A stretch of 64,000 nucleotides of DNA, from positions 496,001-560,000 of the forward strand of contig CAWJSC010000005.1 in the NCBI GenBank assembly GCA_963845425.1, written 5' to 3'. The stretch is from DATDAH01 sp963845425. Lineage in GTDB: Bacteria; Actinomycetota; Acidimicrobiia; Acidimicrobiales; DATDAH01. Shown here piece after piece: positions 26,727-34,976 of the stretch; position 1 is the first letter of the stretch; each line of letters opens with the position of its first letter. The translations under genes were made by a program, and so were the position numbers. The notes under the pieces were generated by a model. It did no database searches, was not told the DNA's origin, and saw nothing but the letters and a program-made list of their open reading frames with translations.

Positions 26727-27520
26727 TGACCCCTCTCGCCCTCACCAAGCACCACGGCCTGGGCAACGACTTCCTCGTCCTCCTCGACCCGGATGCCGAC
26801 CTCGACGTCGGGCCGGACCTGGCGCGGGCGGCCTGTGACCGGACGACCGGCGTGGGCGCCGACGGCTTCATCCGGGCCCGTCCCGGTGGCGCACGCGCGG
26901 ACGTGACCATGGAACTGTGGAACTCCGACGGCAGCATCGCCGAGCTCTCGGGCAACGGGCTCCGGTGCCTCGGCCAGGCGCTGGTCCTGGCCGGCACGAC
27001 CGGCCGCGCGCTCACCGTGGCCACCGTCCGAGGGGTCCACGCCCTGCTGGTGCAGGACACCGACCGGCCCGGGGTGCACGAGGTCGTGGCCGACATGGGC
27101 CCGGTGGACCGGGGGGGCAAGGCTGCTGATTGGCTCCTGCCGGGCGTGGTCGACGCCGCCTTCGCCCGCATCGAGAACCCCCACCTGGTCCTGCTCGCTC
27201 CCGAGCCCCAGGCCGCGCCCGACCTGGACGAGGTCGGGCGGGCGGCCAATGAGACCGTCGCCGGGGGCATCAACGTCGAGATCATCCGGGTGAGCGGCAA
27301 CGACCTCGTCCTCGACGTCTTCGAGCGGGGTGCGGGGCGTACGCAGGCCTGTGGGACCGGGGCCTGCGCCGCGGCCGCCGTGGCCCACGACTGGGGCCTG
27401 GTCGGCACCGAGGTCACCGTGCACATGCCCGGCGGCGACGCCCGCATCGGCCTCGGCGAGTCGGTCTCGCTGGCCGGTCCGATCGTGGCCGTGGCCCGCG
27501 TGGAGTACCCGTGGCCCTGA
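26726..27520 (+). CDS. dapF: diaminopimelate epimerase, first catalytic Cys replaced by Ser
   Basis: 264 aa from the ATG that overlaps the miaA stop (TGATG); an ATG nine bases earlier is possible. DapF interconverts LL- and meso-diaminopimelate using two cysteines. The start TKHHGLGNDFLVL, the WNSDGS motif, and the second catalytic cysteine in ACGTGACAAAA (about residue 210) are normal. The first motif, usually CGNG, reads ELSGNGLRC here: the catalytic Cys is Ser, with a Cys five positions later. Its last 10 bases overlap hflX. The operon context (miaA-dapF-hflX-dapC) supports the DapF role, but activity is uncertain. Confidence 0.88.
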   Translation: MTPLALTKHHGLGNDFLVLLDPDADLDVGPDLARAACDRTTGVGADGFIRARPGGARADVTMELWNSDGSIAELSGNGLRCLGQALVLAGTTGRALTVATVRGVHALLVQDTDRPGVHEVVADMGPVDRGGKAADWLLPGVVDAAFARIENPHLVLLAPEPQAAPDLDEVGRAANETVAGGINVEIIRVSGNDLVLDVFERGAGRTQACGTGACAAAAVAHDWGLVGTEVTVHMPGGDARIGLGESVSLAGPIVAVARVEYPWP

Positions 27521-28800
27521 TCGACCGCTCCTTCCGGGAGAAGATCGTCCTGGTGGGCATGACCACCCCGCCCGCCACCGAGGAGGACACCGACGCGTCC
27601 CTGGACGAGCTCGAGCTGCTGGTGGACACCGCCGGGGCCGACACCGCCGCCCGGGTGGTGCAGACCCGGGCCGCGCCGGACCCGAAGTACTACATCGGTA
27701 AGGGCAAGGCCGAGGAGCTGAAGGCCGTCGCCCTCGAGACCGACTGCGACACGGTCGTGTTCGACGACGAGCTGACCCCGGCCCAGCAGTTCAACCTGGA
27801 GAAGCTGCTGGGGCGGACGGCCATCGATCGCACCGCGGTGATCCTGGACATCTTCGCCCAGAACGCCTCCAGCCTCGAGGGCAAGGCCCAGGTCCAGCTG
27901 GCCCAGTACCGCTACCGCCTGCCCCGCTTGCGGGGGAGCGGGGCCCGGCTGTCCCAACAGGCCGGTGGCATCGGCACCCGCCGGGGCCCCGGCGAGACCC
28001 AGTTCGAGATCGACCGGCGGCGTATCCAGCGCAACATCAACCATCTCGAGCGCCAGCTGCGGGACATCCGCCGTCAGCGGGCCACCAAGCACAAGGCCCG
28101 CCACCGGTCCCGGATCCCCCAGGTCGCCCTCGTGGGGTACACCAACGCCGGGAAGTCCACCCTGCTCAACCACCTGACCGACGCCGGGGTCCTGGTCGAA
28201 GACCGCCTGTTCGCCACCCTCGACCCCACCAGCCGCCGCCTCGAACTGCCCGGCGGCGCCCCCCTCCTGCTCACCGACACGGTCGGTTTCGTCCGCAAGC
28301 TGCCCCACCAGGTGGTCGAGGCCTTCAAGGCCACCCTGGAGCTGGTGGCCGAGGCCGACGTGGTGGTGCACCTGGTCGACGCCACCGCGGCCGACCCGGA
28401 GGGCCAGATCGACGCCGTCCGGGTCGTCATGGACGAGATCGGCGCGGCCGACCTCCCCGAGATCCTGGCCTTCAACAAGGTCGACCAGGCCCCGGAGGCC
28501 CGGGGCCTGGCCGCCAGCCATCCCGGTTCGGTGGCCATCTCGGCCCGCACCGGGGTCGGCATGGACGACCTCTTCCTCGCCATCTCCGACCGGCTCCGGG
28601 CCGGCTCGGAGACCGTCGAACTGCTCGTCCCCTTCGAGCGGGGCGATGTGCTGGCCTCGGTCCACCGCCTGGGCGAGGTGCTGGTGGAGGAGCCGACGGA
28701 GGGCGGGATCGTGGTCCGGGCCCGCCTGGACGCCGAAGGCCGGGCCCGCCTGCGGGCCTTCCTGGTCGACCCGCCGGTCGTCGAGGACGACCTTGCCTGA
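27511..28800 (+). CDS. hflX: ribosome-associated GTPase HflX
   Basis: 429 aa. The N-terminal HflX domain has YYIGKGKAEEL and VVFDDELTPAQQFNLEKLLG. The linker carries the Gly-rich LPRLRGSGARLSQQAGGIGTRRGPGETQFE segment, typical of HflX. The G domain has G1 VGYTNAGKSTLLN (about residue 208), G3 DTVGFVRKLPH, G4 NKVD and G5 SARTG. HflX splits stalled ribosomes under stress. GTG start inside the dapF end; its last 8 bases overlap the dapC start. Confidence 0.95.
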   Translation: MALIDRSFREKIVLVGMTTPPATEEDTDASLDELELLVDTAGADTAARVVQTRAAPDPKYYIGKGKAEELKAVALETDCDTVVFDDELTPAQQFNLEKLLGRTAIDRTAVILDIFAQNASSLEGKAQVQLAQYRYRLPRLRGSGARLSQQAGGIGTRRGPGETQFEIDRRRIQRNINHLERQLRDIRRQRATKHKARHRSRIPQVALVGYTNAGKSTLLNHLTDAGVLVEDRLFATLDPTSRRLELPGGAPLLLTDTVGFVRKLPHQVVEAFKATLELVAEADVVVHLVDATAADPEGQIDAVRVVMDEIGAADLPEILAFNKVDQAPEARGLAASHPGSVAISARTGVGMDDLFLAISDRLRAGSETVELLVPFERGDVLASVHRLGEVLVEEPTEGGIVVRARLDAEGRARLRAFLVDPPVVEDDLA

Positions 28801-29899
28801 GGGCTTCCGGCCGCCGCCGTACCCCTACGACCGGCTGGACGACCTCAAAGCGGTCGCCGCCGCCCTCCCCGGCGGGCTGGTCGACCTGTCCATCGGCACG
28901 CCGGTCGACCCCCCGCCGCGTGCGGTGATCGAGGCTCTGGCCGCATCAGGTGCCGAGCGGGGTTACCCCGCCTCCATCGGCAGCCCGGCCTACCGCGAGG
29001 CCGCGACCGGTTGGCTGGAGCGGCGCCTGGGGGTGGCGGTCGGTCCCGACGCGGTCGGGGCCTGTGTGGGCACCAAGGAGTTCGTGGCCGGTACGCCCGC
29101 CTTCCTGCGCCTGCGCACGCCGGACCGGGACACGGTCCTGCACCCGCAGGTGGCCTACCCGAGCTACGCGATGGGAGCCACCCTGGCCGGCTGTCGGGCC
29201 GTGGCCGTTCCGCCCCGGGCCGACGGCACCCTCGACCTCGACGCCATCGACCCCACCGCGGCCGCCCGCGCCCTCTGCCTCTGGGTCAACTCGCCGGGAA
29301 ACCCCTCGGGGGTCCTGGACGACCTCGGTGCCGCCGCGGCCTGGGGTCGGGCCCACGGCGTGCCGGTGCTCTCCGACGAGTGCTACGTCGAGTTCACCTG
29401 GGACGGCCCGCCCCGCACGATCCTCGAGCACGGGACCGAGGGCGTGGTGGCCGTGCACTCGCTGTCCAAGCGGTCCAACCTGGCCGGGGTCCGGGCCGGG
29501 TTCTACGCCGGTGACGCCGACCTCGTGACCTACCTGCGCGAGGTCCGCAAGCACGCCGGCCTGATGGTGCCCGGGCCCGTCCAGGCCGCCGCGGTGGCGG
29601 CCTGGTCCGACGACGCCCACGTCGACGAACAGCGGGACCGGTACCGCCACCGACTCGGCCTGCTGCAGGCGGTCCTGGCCGACGCGGGCATCGCCTGTGC
29701 CCTGCCGGCGGGCGCCTTCTACCTGTGGGTGCCGGTGCCCGACGGCGACGCCTGGGGGCTGACCCGGTGGTTGGCGACCGAAGGTGGCGCGTTGGTCGCC
29801 CCCGGGGAGTTCTACGGTGGGAAGGACCACGTGCGCATCGCCGTGGTCCAGCCCGAGGACCGACTGGAACTGGTCGGCCGACGCCTGGGGAGGACCTGA
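28793..29899 (+). CDS. dapC: succinyldiaminopimelate transaminase
   Basis: 368 aa fold-type I PLP aminotransferase. The start is TTG at 28793 (PEGFRPPPYPYDRL); no ATG or GTG fits. Seen: DLSIGTPVDPPP, YPASIGSPAYREA, CVGTKEFVAG, VNSPGNPSGVLDD, the SDECYVEF loop, and the PLP lysine in VHSLSKRSNLAG (about residue 230). This is the pattern of actinobacterial DapC, which transaminates N-succinyl-2-amino-6-ketopimelate. dapD and dapE are a few hundred bases downstream, which supports the assignment over a generic aminotransferase. Confidence 0.9.
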   Translation: MPEGFRPPPYPYDRLDDLKAVAAALPGGLVDLSIGTPVDPPPRAVIEALAASGAERGYPASIGSPAYREAATGWLERRLGVAVGPDAVGACVGTKEFVAGTPAFLRLRTPDRDTVLHPQVAYPSYAMGATLAGCRAVAVPPRADGTLDLDAIDPTAAARALCLWVNSPGNPSGVLDDLGAAAAWGRAHGVPVLSDECYVEFTWDGPPRTILEHGTEGVVAVHSLSKRSNLAGVRAGFYAGDADLVTYLREVRKHAGLMVPGPVQAAAVAAWSDDAHVDEQRDRYRHRLGLLQAVLADAGIACALPAGAFYLWVPVPDGDAWGLTRWLATEGGALVAPGEFYGGKDHVRIAVVQPEDRLELVGRRLGRT

Positions 29900-29903
29900 G
29901 ACC

Positions 29904-30674
29904 ATGACCAGCCCGTTCGGTGACGTGCTCGGCAGCGACGCGATGGGCAACCCCGTGGACGACTCCGGTCGGCCGTCGAGCCTCGGCTACTGGCTGGGCG
30001 GCCTCCTGATCGCCGGCGGGATCATCGGCGGCATCGCCTGGGGTGTGATCAACGGCATCGGCTTCAACGACGCCATCGACGACTTCGAGCGGGTGCCGGT
30101 GGGCCAGGTCGGCACCATCGACCTGGAGGAAGGCGACTACGTCGTCTACGCCGAGCGGGGCGGCGGCGTTCCCCAGAGCAACTACATCAACGGGCTGCGC
30201 ATGCGTCCGGCGGGGGAGGAGGGCCGAGGCGAGGAGATCCAGTTCGAGGACTACACCGCGGAGTTCACCTACGACCTCGGGGGCCGGACGGGCCGGGCCC
30301 AACTGACCTTCGCGATCGACGACGCGGGTGAGTACCAGGTCCGCGCCGACGACGGCCCGGGCACGACGGCCACCACCGCGGCGTTCGGCCCGTCGGTCGC
30401 CGGGGACCTGGTGTCGGCCATCGTCGGGGCCTTCGTGATCGCCGTCGGCGGGATCGTCCTCGGCATCATCCTGATCGTCGTCACCGCCATCCGGCGCCGG
30501 AAGTGGCAGCGCAGCTGGACATCGGGCGCCGGCGGCACGCCCTACGGCGCCCAGCCCGGCATGTGGAACCCCGGGGCCGCCAACGCGCCGCAGGGCGCCT
30601 GGGGCGCACCGGCCCCGCCGGGCTACACCCCGCCGCCCCCACCGGGCGGCGGCTACCCGCCGCCCCCCGTCTGA
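29904..30674 (+). CDS. two-helix membrane protein with proline-rich tail
   Basis: 256 aa from the ATG at 29904, preceded by GGGGAGG. Two hydrophobic segments (LGGLLIAGGIIGGIAWGVI near residue 30, and AFVIAVGGIVLGIILIVV near residue 175) enclose about 120 residues that are probably extracytoplasmic (EEGDYVVYAERGG, GRAQLTFAIDDAGEYQV). The C-terminal 55 residues are Gly/Pro/Tyr-rich (PGYTPPPPPGGGYPPPP). It follows dapC closely and precedes dapD, but it has no recognisable role in lysine synthesis. Function unknown. Confidence 0.7.
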   Translation: MTSPFGDVLGSDAMGNPVDDSGRPSSLGYWLGGLLIAGGIIGGIAWGVINGIGFNDAIDDFERVPVGQVGTIDLEEGDYVVYAERGGGVPQSNYINGLRMRPAGEEGRGEEIQFEDYTAEFTYDLGGRTGRAQLTFAIDDAGEYQVRADDGPGTTATTAAFGPSVAGDLVSAIVGAFVIAVGGIVLGIILIVVTAIRRRKWQRSWTSGAGGTPYGAQPGMWNPGAANAPQGAWGAPAPPGYTPPPPPGGGYPPPPV

Positions 30675-30711
30675 CTCTGGCGGGAAGGCGCACCGGTAGC
30701 CTCCGGCCCGT

Positions 30712-31536
30712 ATGAGCGATCTGCAGGCGAGCATCGAAGACCTCTGGGCCCGACGCGACGAGTTGGGTCCCGACGACGAGGACGCCCGGCGGATCGTGCA
30801 CGAGGCCGTCGAGCTGCTCGACTCGGGCCAGGCCCGGGTGGCCGAGTGGGACGGCGAGGGCGAGGTCACCGTCAACGAGTGGCTGAAGCTGGCCGTGCTG
30901 CTGCTCTTCCGGGTCCAGGGCATGGACACCATCGAGCTCGGGCCCTTCGAGTACGCCGACAAGCTGCCCCTCAAGACCGACTACCTGGGCAAGGGGGTCC
31001 GGGTGGTCCCCGGCGCCTCCGCCCGGTGGGGCTCGTTCCTCGACCGGGGCGTGGTGATGATGCCCAGCTACGTGAACATCGGTGCCCACGTGGCCGCCGG
31101 CACCATGGTCGACACGTGGGCCACGGTGGGCTCGTGTGCCCAGATCGGCAAGAACGTGCACCTGTCCGGTGGGGTGGGAATCGGCGGCGTGCTCGAGCCC
31201 GTCCAGGCGGCCCCGGTGATGATCGGCGACGAGTGCTACATCGGGTCCCGTTGCATCGTGGCCGAGGGGGCCACGGTGGGCACGGGCACCGTGCTGGGCG
31301 CCGGGTCGATCCTGACCGCCTCGGTGCCGGTCATCGACGCCGGGTCGGGCGAGGAGATCAGCCGGGGCCACGTCCCGCCGTGGTCGGTGGCCGTCACCGC
31401 CACCCGTTCCCGCGAGTTCCTCGGCGGCACCTACGGCCTGCCCTGCGTCCTGGTCATCAAGCGCCTCACCGAGGGCGAGCGCCACGACAAGGGCGCCCTC
31501 AACGACATCCTCCGCGACCATGGCTCCACGGTCTGA
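30712..31536 (+). CDS. dapD: tetrahydrodipicolinate N-succinyltransferase
   Basis: 274 aa. DapD succinylates tetrahydrodipicolinate using succinyl-CoA. After an N-terminal helical part, the left-handed beta-helix repeats are visible (YVNIGAHVAAGTMVDTWATVGSCAQIG continuing to the GGVLEPVQAAPVMIGDECYIGSRC region). -10 TAGCCT (30697-30702) lies 9 nt before the ATG, so transcription starts anew here, probably leaderless. It precedes dapE, separated by a 21-bp perfect palindrome. Confidence 0.95.
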   Translation: MSDLQASIEDLWARRDELGPDDEDARRIVHEAVELLDSGQARVAEWDGEGEVTVNEWLKLAVLLLFRVQGMDTIELGPFEYADKLPLKTDYLGKGVRVVPGASARWGSFLDRGVVMMPSYVNIGAHVAAGTMVDTWATVGSCAQIGKNVHLSGGVGIGGVLEPVQAAPVMIGDECYIGSRCIVAEGATVGTGTVLGAGSILTASVPVIDAGSGEEISRGHVPPWSVAVTATRSREFLGGTYGLPCVLVIKRLTEGERHDKGALNDILRDHGSTV

Positions 31537-31551
31537 TGCCCCCCATCCTCG

Positions 31552-31599
31552 TTCTGGCGCCCGATTGCGGCGCCATGACGCCGCAATCGGGCGCCAGAA
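31552..31599. repeat. perfect 21-bp palindrome between dapD and dapE
   Basis: The 21-nt arm at 31552-31572 (begins TTCTGGCGCCCGATTG) is fully complementary to 31579-31599 (ends GGGCGCCAGAA); the loop is CCATGA. It is the most perfect copy of the TTCTGGCGCC family in the window. It starts 15 bp after dapD and ends 13 bp before the dapE GTG, so it could end or attenuate transcription between them. Confidence 0.85.
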
Positions 31600-31612
31600 G
31601 GGATGGTTCGGG

Positions 31613-32686
31613 GTGAGTGCGCCGGATCTCCTCGCCCGGACCGAGGAGCTCTGCGAGATCGCGTCCGAGAGCCGGGCCGAGGGCCCGATCACCCACCACA
31701 TCGACGGCCTGCTCGCGGCCGGGGCGCCCGGGCTGGAGCGGACCCGGGTGGGGGATAACCTCGTGGCTCGCACGGACCTCGGCCGGCCGCTGCGCCTGGT
31801 CCTCGCGGGCCACACCGACACGGTGCCGGCCAACGGCAACGCGGAGCCGCGACGGGAGGGCGACACCCTCTGGGGGCTCGGCAGCGCGGACATGAAGGGG
31901 GGCCTGGCCGTCATGGTCGAGCTGGCGATGGCCGTGCCCGAGCCCGCCGTGGACGTGACCTATGTCTTCTACGCCCGGGAGGAGATCGCGGCGAAGGAGA
32001 GCGGCCTGGAGGAGCTGTTCGTCGAACGCCCCGACCTGCTCGAGGGCGACGTGGCCATCCTCGGCGAGCCCACTGACGGCGAGGTCGAGGCCGGCTGCCA
32101 GGGCACGCTGCGCCTGGAGGTCACGCTGGCGGGGGAGCGGGCCCATTCCGCCCGCCCCTGGATGGGGCGCAACGCAGTGCACCGCCTCGGGCCCCTGCTG
32201 AGCCTCCTGGACGCCCACGAGCCCCGCCAGCCGGTCATCCAGGGGCTGCAGTTCCGCGAGGCCCTCCAGGCCGTCGGGGTGACCGGCGGCGTGGCCACCA
32301 ACGTGATCCCGGACTCGGCCACGGTCGCGCTCAACCACCGCTTCGCCCCGGACCGCACCCCTGAGGAGGCCGAGGCCGCCGTCGGTGCGCTCTTGGCCCC
32401 CGTCCTCGAGGACGGCGACACCGTGGAACTGGTCGACGTGGCGGCCGGTGCCGCCCCCCACCTGGATCACCCCCTGCTGGCCGCTCTCCTCGAGCGCAGC
32501 GGCCTCGGGGTGCGGGCCAAGCTGGGCTGGACCGATGTGGCCCGCTTCGCCGCCCGGGGCATCCCGGCCGTGAACCTGGGCGCCGGCGACTCCACGTTGG
32601 CCCACCACGTCGACGAGCGGGTCGAGGGCGACCGCCTCGACGTCAGCTATCGGGCCCTGCTCGACCTCATCACCGTCGGCCCCTGA
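31613..32686 (+). CDS. dapE: succinyl-diaminopimelate desuccinylase
   Basis: 357 aa M20 family dizinc amidohydrolase that removes succinate from N-succinyl-LL-DAP. Start taken at GTG 31613, since an upstream frame to 31520 runs through dapD and the palindrome. Metal/catalytic motifs: LAGHTDTVPANG (about residue 66), GLGSADMKGG, YAREEIAAKESG (Glu-Glu), LGEPTDGEVE, and a late LAHHVDERV. The dimerisation lid has AHSARPWMGRNAVH. Together with dapC, dapD and dapF it completes the succinylase branch. Confidence 0.93.
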   Translation: MSAPDLLARTEELCEIASESRAEGPITHHIDGLLAAGAPGLERTRVGDNLVARTDLGRPLRLVLAGHTDTVPANGNAEPRREGDTLWGLGSADMKGGLAVMVELAMAVPEPAVDVTYVFYAREEIAAKESGLEELFVERPDLLEGDVAILGEPTDGEVEAGCQGTLRLEVTLAGERAHSARPWMGRNAVHRLGPLLSLLDAHEPRQPVIQGLQFREALQAVGVTGGVATNVIPDSATVALNHRFAPDRTPEEAEAAVGALLAPVLEDGDTVELVDVAAGAAPHLDHPLLAALLERSGLGVRAKLGWTDVARFAARGIPAVNLGAGDSTLAHHVDERVEGDRLDVSYRALLDLITVGP

Positions 32687-32752
32687 CGCGGGGCGGGTCT
32701 CGATGCATAGGCTGCCCGCTCCCGTTCCCACCACTTCCCAGGAGATGCATCC

Positions 32753-33214
32753 ATGGCGCTGGCGCCCGGCACCGCGGCCCCCGACTTCACCCTGAAGGAC
32801 CAGGACGGTGAGGAGGTCACGCTCTCGTCGTTCCGGGGAGACAAGGCCGTCGCCCTCGTGTTCTATCCGTTCTCGTTCAGTGGCATCTGCCGCACCGAGC
32901 TCTGCGAGCTGCGTGACGACCTGGCCCGGTACGAGGCCGACGGCGTCCAGCTGCTGGCCGTGTCCACGGACAGCAAGCAGGTGCAGAAGGCCTGGGCCGA
33001 TGCCGAGGGCTACCAGTTCCCCGTGCTGTCCGATCACTGGCCCCATGGTGAGGCGGCCAAGGCCTACGGCGTGTTCAACGAGGCCGCCGGCTGTGCCAAC
33101 CGGGCCACGTTCCTGATCGGCCAGGACGGCACGATCGTGGACGGCTTCGAGTCCGGTGGCCTGGGTGAGGCCCGCCCGGCCGAGCGCTACGCCGAAGCGT
33201 TGGCCAAGCTCTGA
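32753..33214 (+). CDS. AhpE-type peroxiredoxin
   Basis: 153 aa thioredoxin-fold peroxidase. DFTLKDQDGEEVTLSSFRG, and the peroxidatic cysteine in FYPFSFSGICRTELCELRD (about residue 45, in place of the usual PxxxT/SxxC pattern) are visible. A second Cys five residues later could be resolving. VSTDSKQVQKAWA and FNEAAGCANRATFLIG follow. The motif order is that of the actinobacterial AhpE group. A -10-like TAGGCT is at 32708-32713 and a GGAGA ribosome binding site precedes the ATG, so unlike many neighbours this gene has a leader. Confidence 0.88.
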   Translation: MALAPGTAAPDFTLKDQDGEEVTLSSFRGDKAVALVFYPFSFSGICRTELCELRDDLARYEADGVQLLAVSTDSKQVQKAWADAEGYQFPVLSDHWPHGEAAKAYGVFNEAAGCANRATFLIGQDGTIVDGFESGGLGEARPAERYAEALAKL

Positions 33215-33235
33215 TCGGCGGCGGGTGATGCGCCG

Positions 33236-33892
33236 TCAGAGGCGGCGCATCACCGTCACGACCTTGCCGTAGACGACGACCTCGCTGGGGTCGAACACCA
33301 TCGGCTCCAGCCGCTCGTTGGCGGGGAGCAGGACGATCTGGCCGTCGCGGCGGTCGAAGGTCTTGATGGTGGCCTCGTCCCCCGGGATGCCGGCGACCAC
33401 GATCTCGCCCCGCTCGGCGGTGGTCTGGGCCCGGGTGACCACGTAGTCGCCGTCGAAGATGCCGACGTCGATCATGGAGTCGCCGCGCACCCGCAGCATG
33501 AACAGGTCGCCGTCACCGGTGAGGTCGGCGGGCAGGGGGTAGACCTCCTCGACGTTCTCCTGGGCCAGCACGTCGGTGCCCGCGGCGACGTCGCCGACCA
33601 GCGGGACGTGGCGCACCGGGCGCCGCTCGTGGCCGCCGGCGCCGGAGTTCGGGTCGTAGCGGACCTCGATGGCCCGGGGCTTGGTGGGGTCCCGGTGCAG
33701 GTAGCCACGGCGCTGCAGGGTGGCCAGGTGCGAGTGCACGGTGGAGGGTGAGGTCAGCCCCACGGCCTGGCCGATCTCCCGGACCGACGGCGGGTAGCCC
33801 CGCTCGGTGGTCTCGGCCTCGATGAAGTCGAGGATCTGACGCTGACGGTCGGTCAGCTCCTTCTTCTTCGGCGTGTACTTGGCTGCAGGCAC
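33236..33892 (-). CDS. lexA: SOS repressor LexA
   Basis: 218 aa from the GTG at 33892, chosen because AGGAG lies 6 nt upstream; a frame to 33961 would run through the operators. Winged-helix HTH: TERGYPPSVREIGQAVGLTSPSTVHSH. The self-cleavage site is Ala104-Gly105 in DVAAGTDV, with catalytic Ser139 (RGDSMID) and Lys177 (ATIKTF). LexA represses DNA-damage genes until RecA filaments stimulate cleavage. Promoter TTGTCA (33961-33956) and TACGGT (33938-33933), 17 bp apart, is flanked by two LexA boxes, so the gene is autoregulated. Confidence 0.96.
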   Translation of the reverse strand: MPAAKYTPKKKELTDRQRQILDFIEAETTERGYPPSVREIGQAVGLTSPSTVHSHLATLQRRGYLHRDPTKPRAIEVRYDPNSGAGGHERRPVRHVPLVGDVAAGTDVLAQENVEEVYPLPADLTGDGDLFMLRVRGDSMIDVGIFDGDYVVTRAQTTAERGEIVVAGIPGDEATIKTFDRRDGQIVLLPANERLEPMVFDPSEVVVYGKVVTVMRRL

Positions 33893-33915
33893 GGGGCGCT
33901 CCTGGGGGACGGGCG

Positions 33916-34032
33916 ACGAACAGGTGTTTGTGACCGTAGCACCCGGTGGGGGATGTGACAAACATTTGTTCGTCCCGGCCTTGACAGCGAACAGCCGTTC
34001 GTGATTGGGTGCCGGTGCGAACAGTCGTTCGT
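33916..34032. promoter_or_regulatory. lexA / LysM gene divergent control region with four LexA boxes
   Basis: Four 16-bp SOS boxes: ACGAACAGGTGTTTGT (33916-33931, at the lexA transcription start), ACAAACATTTGTTCGT (33958-33973, over the lexA -35), GCGAACAGCCGTTCGT (33987-34002) and GCGAACAGTCGTTCGT (34017-34032). The last two are 30 bp apart. TTGACA at 33981-33986 directly precedes the third box and probably serves as -35 for the LysM gene. Confidence 0.88.
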
Positions 34033-34060
34033 GTCACACCCCCCGAGGAGAATCTCGTCC

Positions 34061-34456
34061 ATGGCTCTCGCACTCGTCGACACCCACCCCCGACCGGCCC
34101 TCCGGCTGCTCCAGGGTGGGCGCGACGCGGGACCCACGCCGGCGGTCTACCGGCGTCGTCGGGTGGTGGCCCTGATCCTGGCCGTGGCGCTCGTGGTGGT
34201 CGCCATGACCGGGATCCGGGCCGTCCTCCGCCCGTTGACGGGGAGCGTCGACGGTCGCCCACTCAGCGCCGTCGACGGTTCCGCACCGGTGCCCGCCGGC
34301 ACCGAGACGATCCTCGTGCAACCCGGCGAGTCCCTCTGGGACATCGCCCGTGACCTCCAGCCCTCCGGTGACGTCCGTCCCCTGGTCGACGAGCTGGCGG
34401 CCCTGAACGGGGGGGCGACGCTCGAGGCCGGGCAGAACCTGCTTCTGCCCGGCTGA
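34061..34456 (+). CDS. SOS-inducible LysM membrane protein, probable division inhibitor
   Basis: 131 aa from the ATG at 34061, with GAGGAGA 9 nt upstream. A basic cytoplasmic N-terminus of about 42 residues (ending YRRRR) is followed by one membrane helix (VVALILAVALVVVAMTGI) and a short linker. A C-terminal LysM domain binds peptidoglycan (ILVQPGESLWDIARDL...AALNGGATLEAGQNLLLPG). Divergence from lexA and the following nrdR reproduce the mycobacterial lexA/Rv2719c (ChiZ) arrangement and the firmicute lexA/yneA pair, whose products delay division during SOS. That function is inferred here. Confidence 0.85.
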   Translation: MALALVDTHPRPALRLLQGGRDAGPTPAVYRRRRVVALILAVALVVVAMTGIRAVLRPLTGSVDGRPLSAVDGSAPVPAGTETILVQPGESLWDIARDLQPSGDVRPLVDELAALNGGATLEAGQNLLLPG

Positions 34457-34526
34457 CGAGCCGCCCCGCCGGGCGCGCCTGACCCGTCGGGCATCTCCCG
34501 GTCCCGTGGGGGTACCGTTCCGAGCC

Positions 34527-34976
34527 GTGCGGTGCCCGACGTGTGCGTCCCTCGACGACAAGGTGGTCGACAGCCGCACGACCGATGACGGCTCCGCGGT
34601 CCGGCGCCGGCGGGAGTGCCTCGAGTGCTCGACCCGGTTCACCACCTTCGAGCGGCTGGAGGAGACCCCGCTGCTCGTCGTGAAGTCCGACGGCACCGAG
34701 GTCCCCTTCGATCGGACCAAGATCGTCGCCGGCGTGGCCCTGGCGGCCAAGGGGCGACCCGTCGAGGCCGCCACCATCGAGGCCCTCGCCGCGGACGTGG
34801 AGGACATCGTCCGCCTGGAGGGCACCCGGGTGACCAGCGAGCGCATCGGCCGGGCCGTCCTGGAGGCCCTGGCTCGCCTCGACGGGGTGAGCGCCCTGCG
34901 CTTCGCCAGCGTCTACAAGGGCTTCGACGACCTCGCCGACTTCGAGCGCGAGATCGGACTGCTGACCAAGAACTAG
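34527..34976 (+). CDS. nrdR: transcriptional repressor NrdR
   Basis: 149 aa, the usual length, from the GTG at 34527 so that the protein begins RCPTCASLDDKVVDSR. The zinc ribbon uses Cys3, Cys6, Cys31 and Cys34, followed by the ATP-cone domain (VVKSDGTEVPFDRTKIVAG...FASVYKGFDDLADFE). NrdR senses ATP/dATP and represses ribonucleotide reductase genes; the class II reductase nrdJ is 5 kb downstream. -10 TACCGT (34513-34518) lies 8 nt before the start. An IS element is inserted directly at its TAG stop codon, which it preserves. Confidence 0.95.
   Translation: MRCPTCASLDDKVVDSRTTDDGSAVRRRRECLECSTRFTTFERLEETPLLVVKSDGTEVPFDRTKIVAGVALAAKGRPVEAATIEALAADVEDIVRLEGTRVTSERIGRAVLEALARLDGVSALRFASVYKGFDDLADFEREIGLLTKN

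Noticed and set aside
31520..31612. Upstream extension of dapE through the palindrome and the dapD end
   Set aside because: The extension translates the repeat and dapD in the wrong frame; the GTG at 31613 gives a normal N-terminus.
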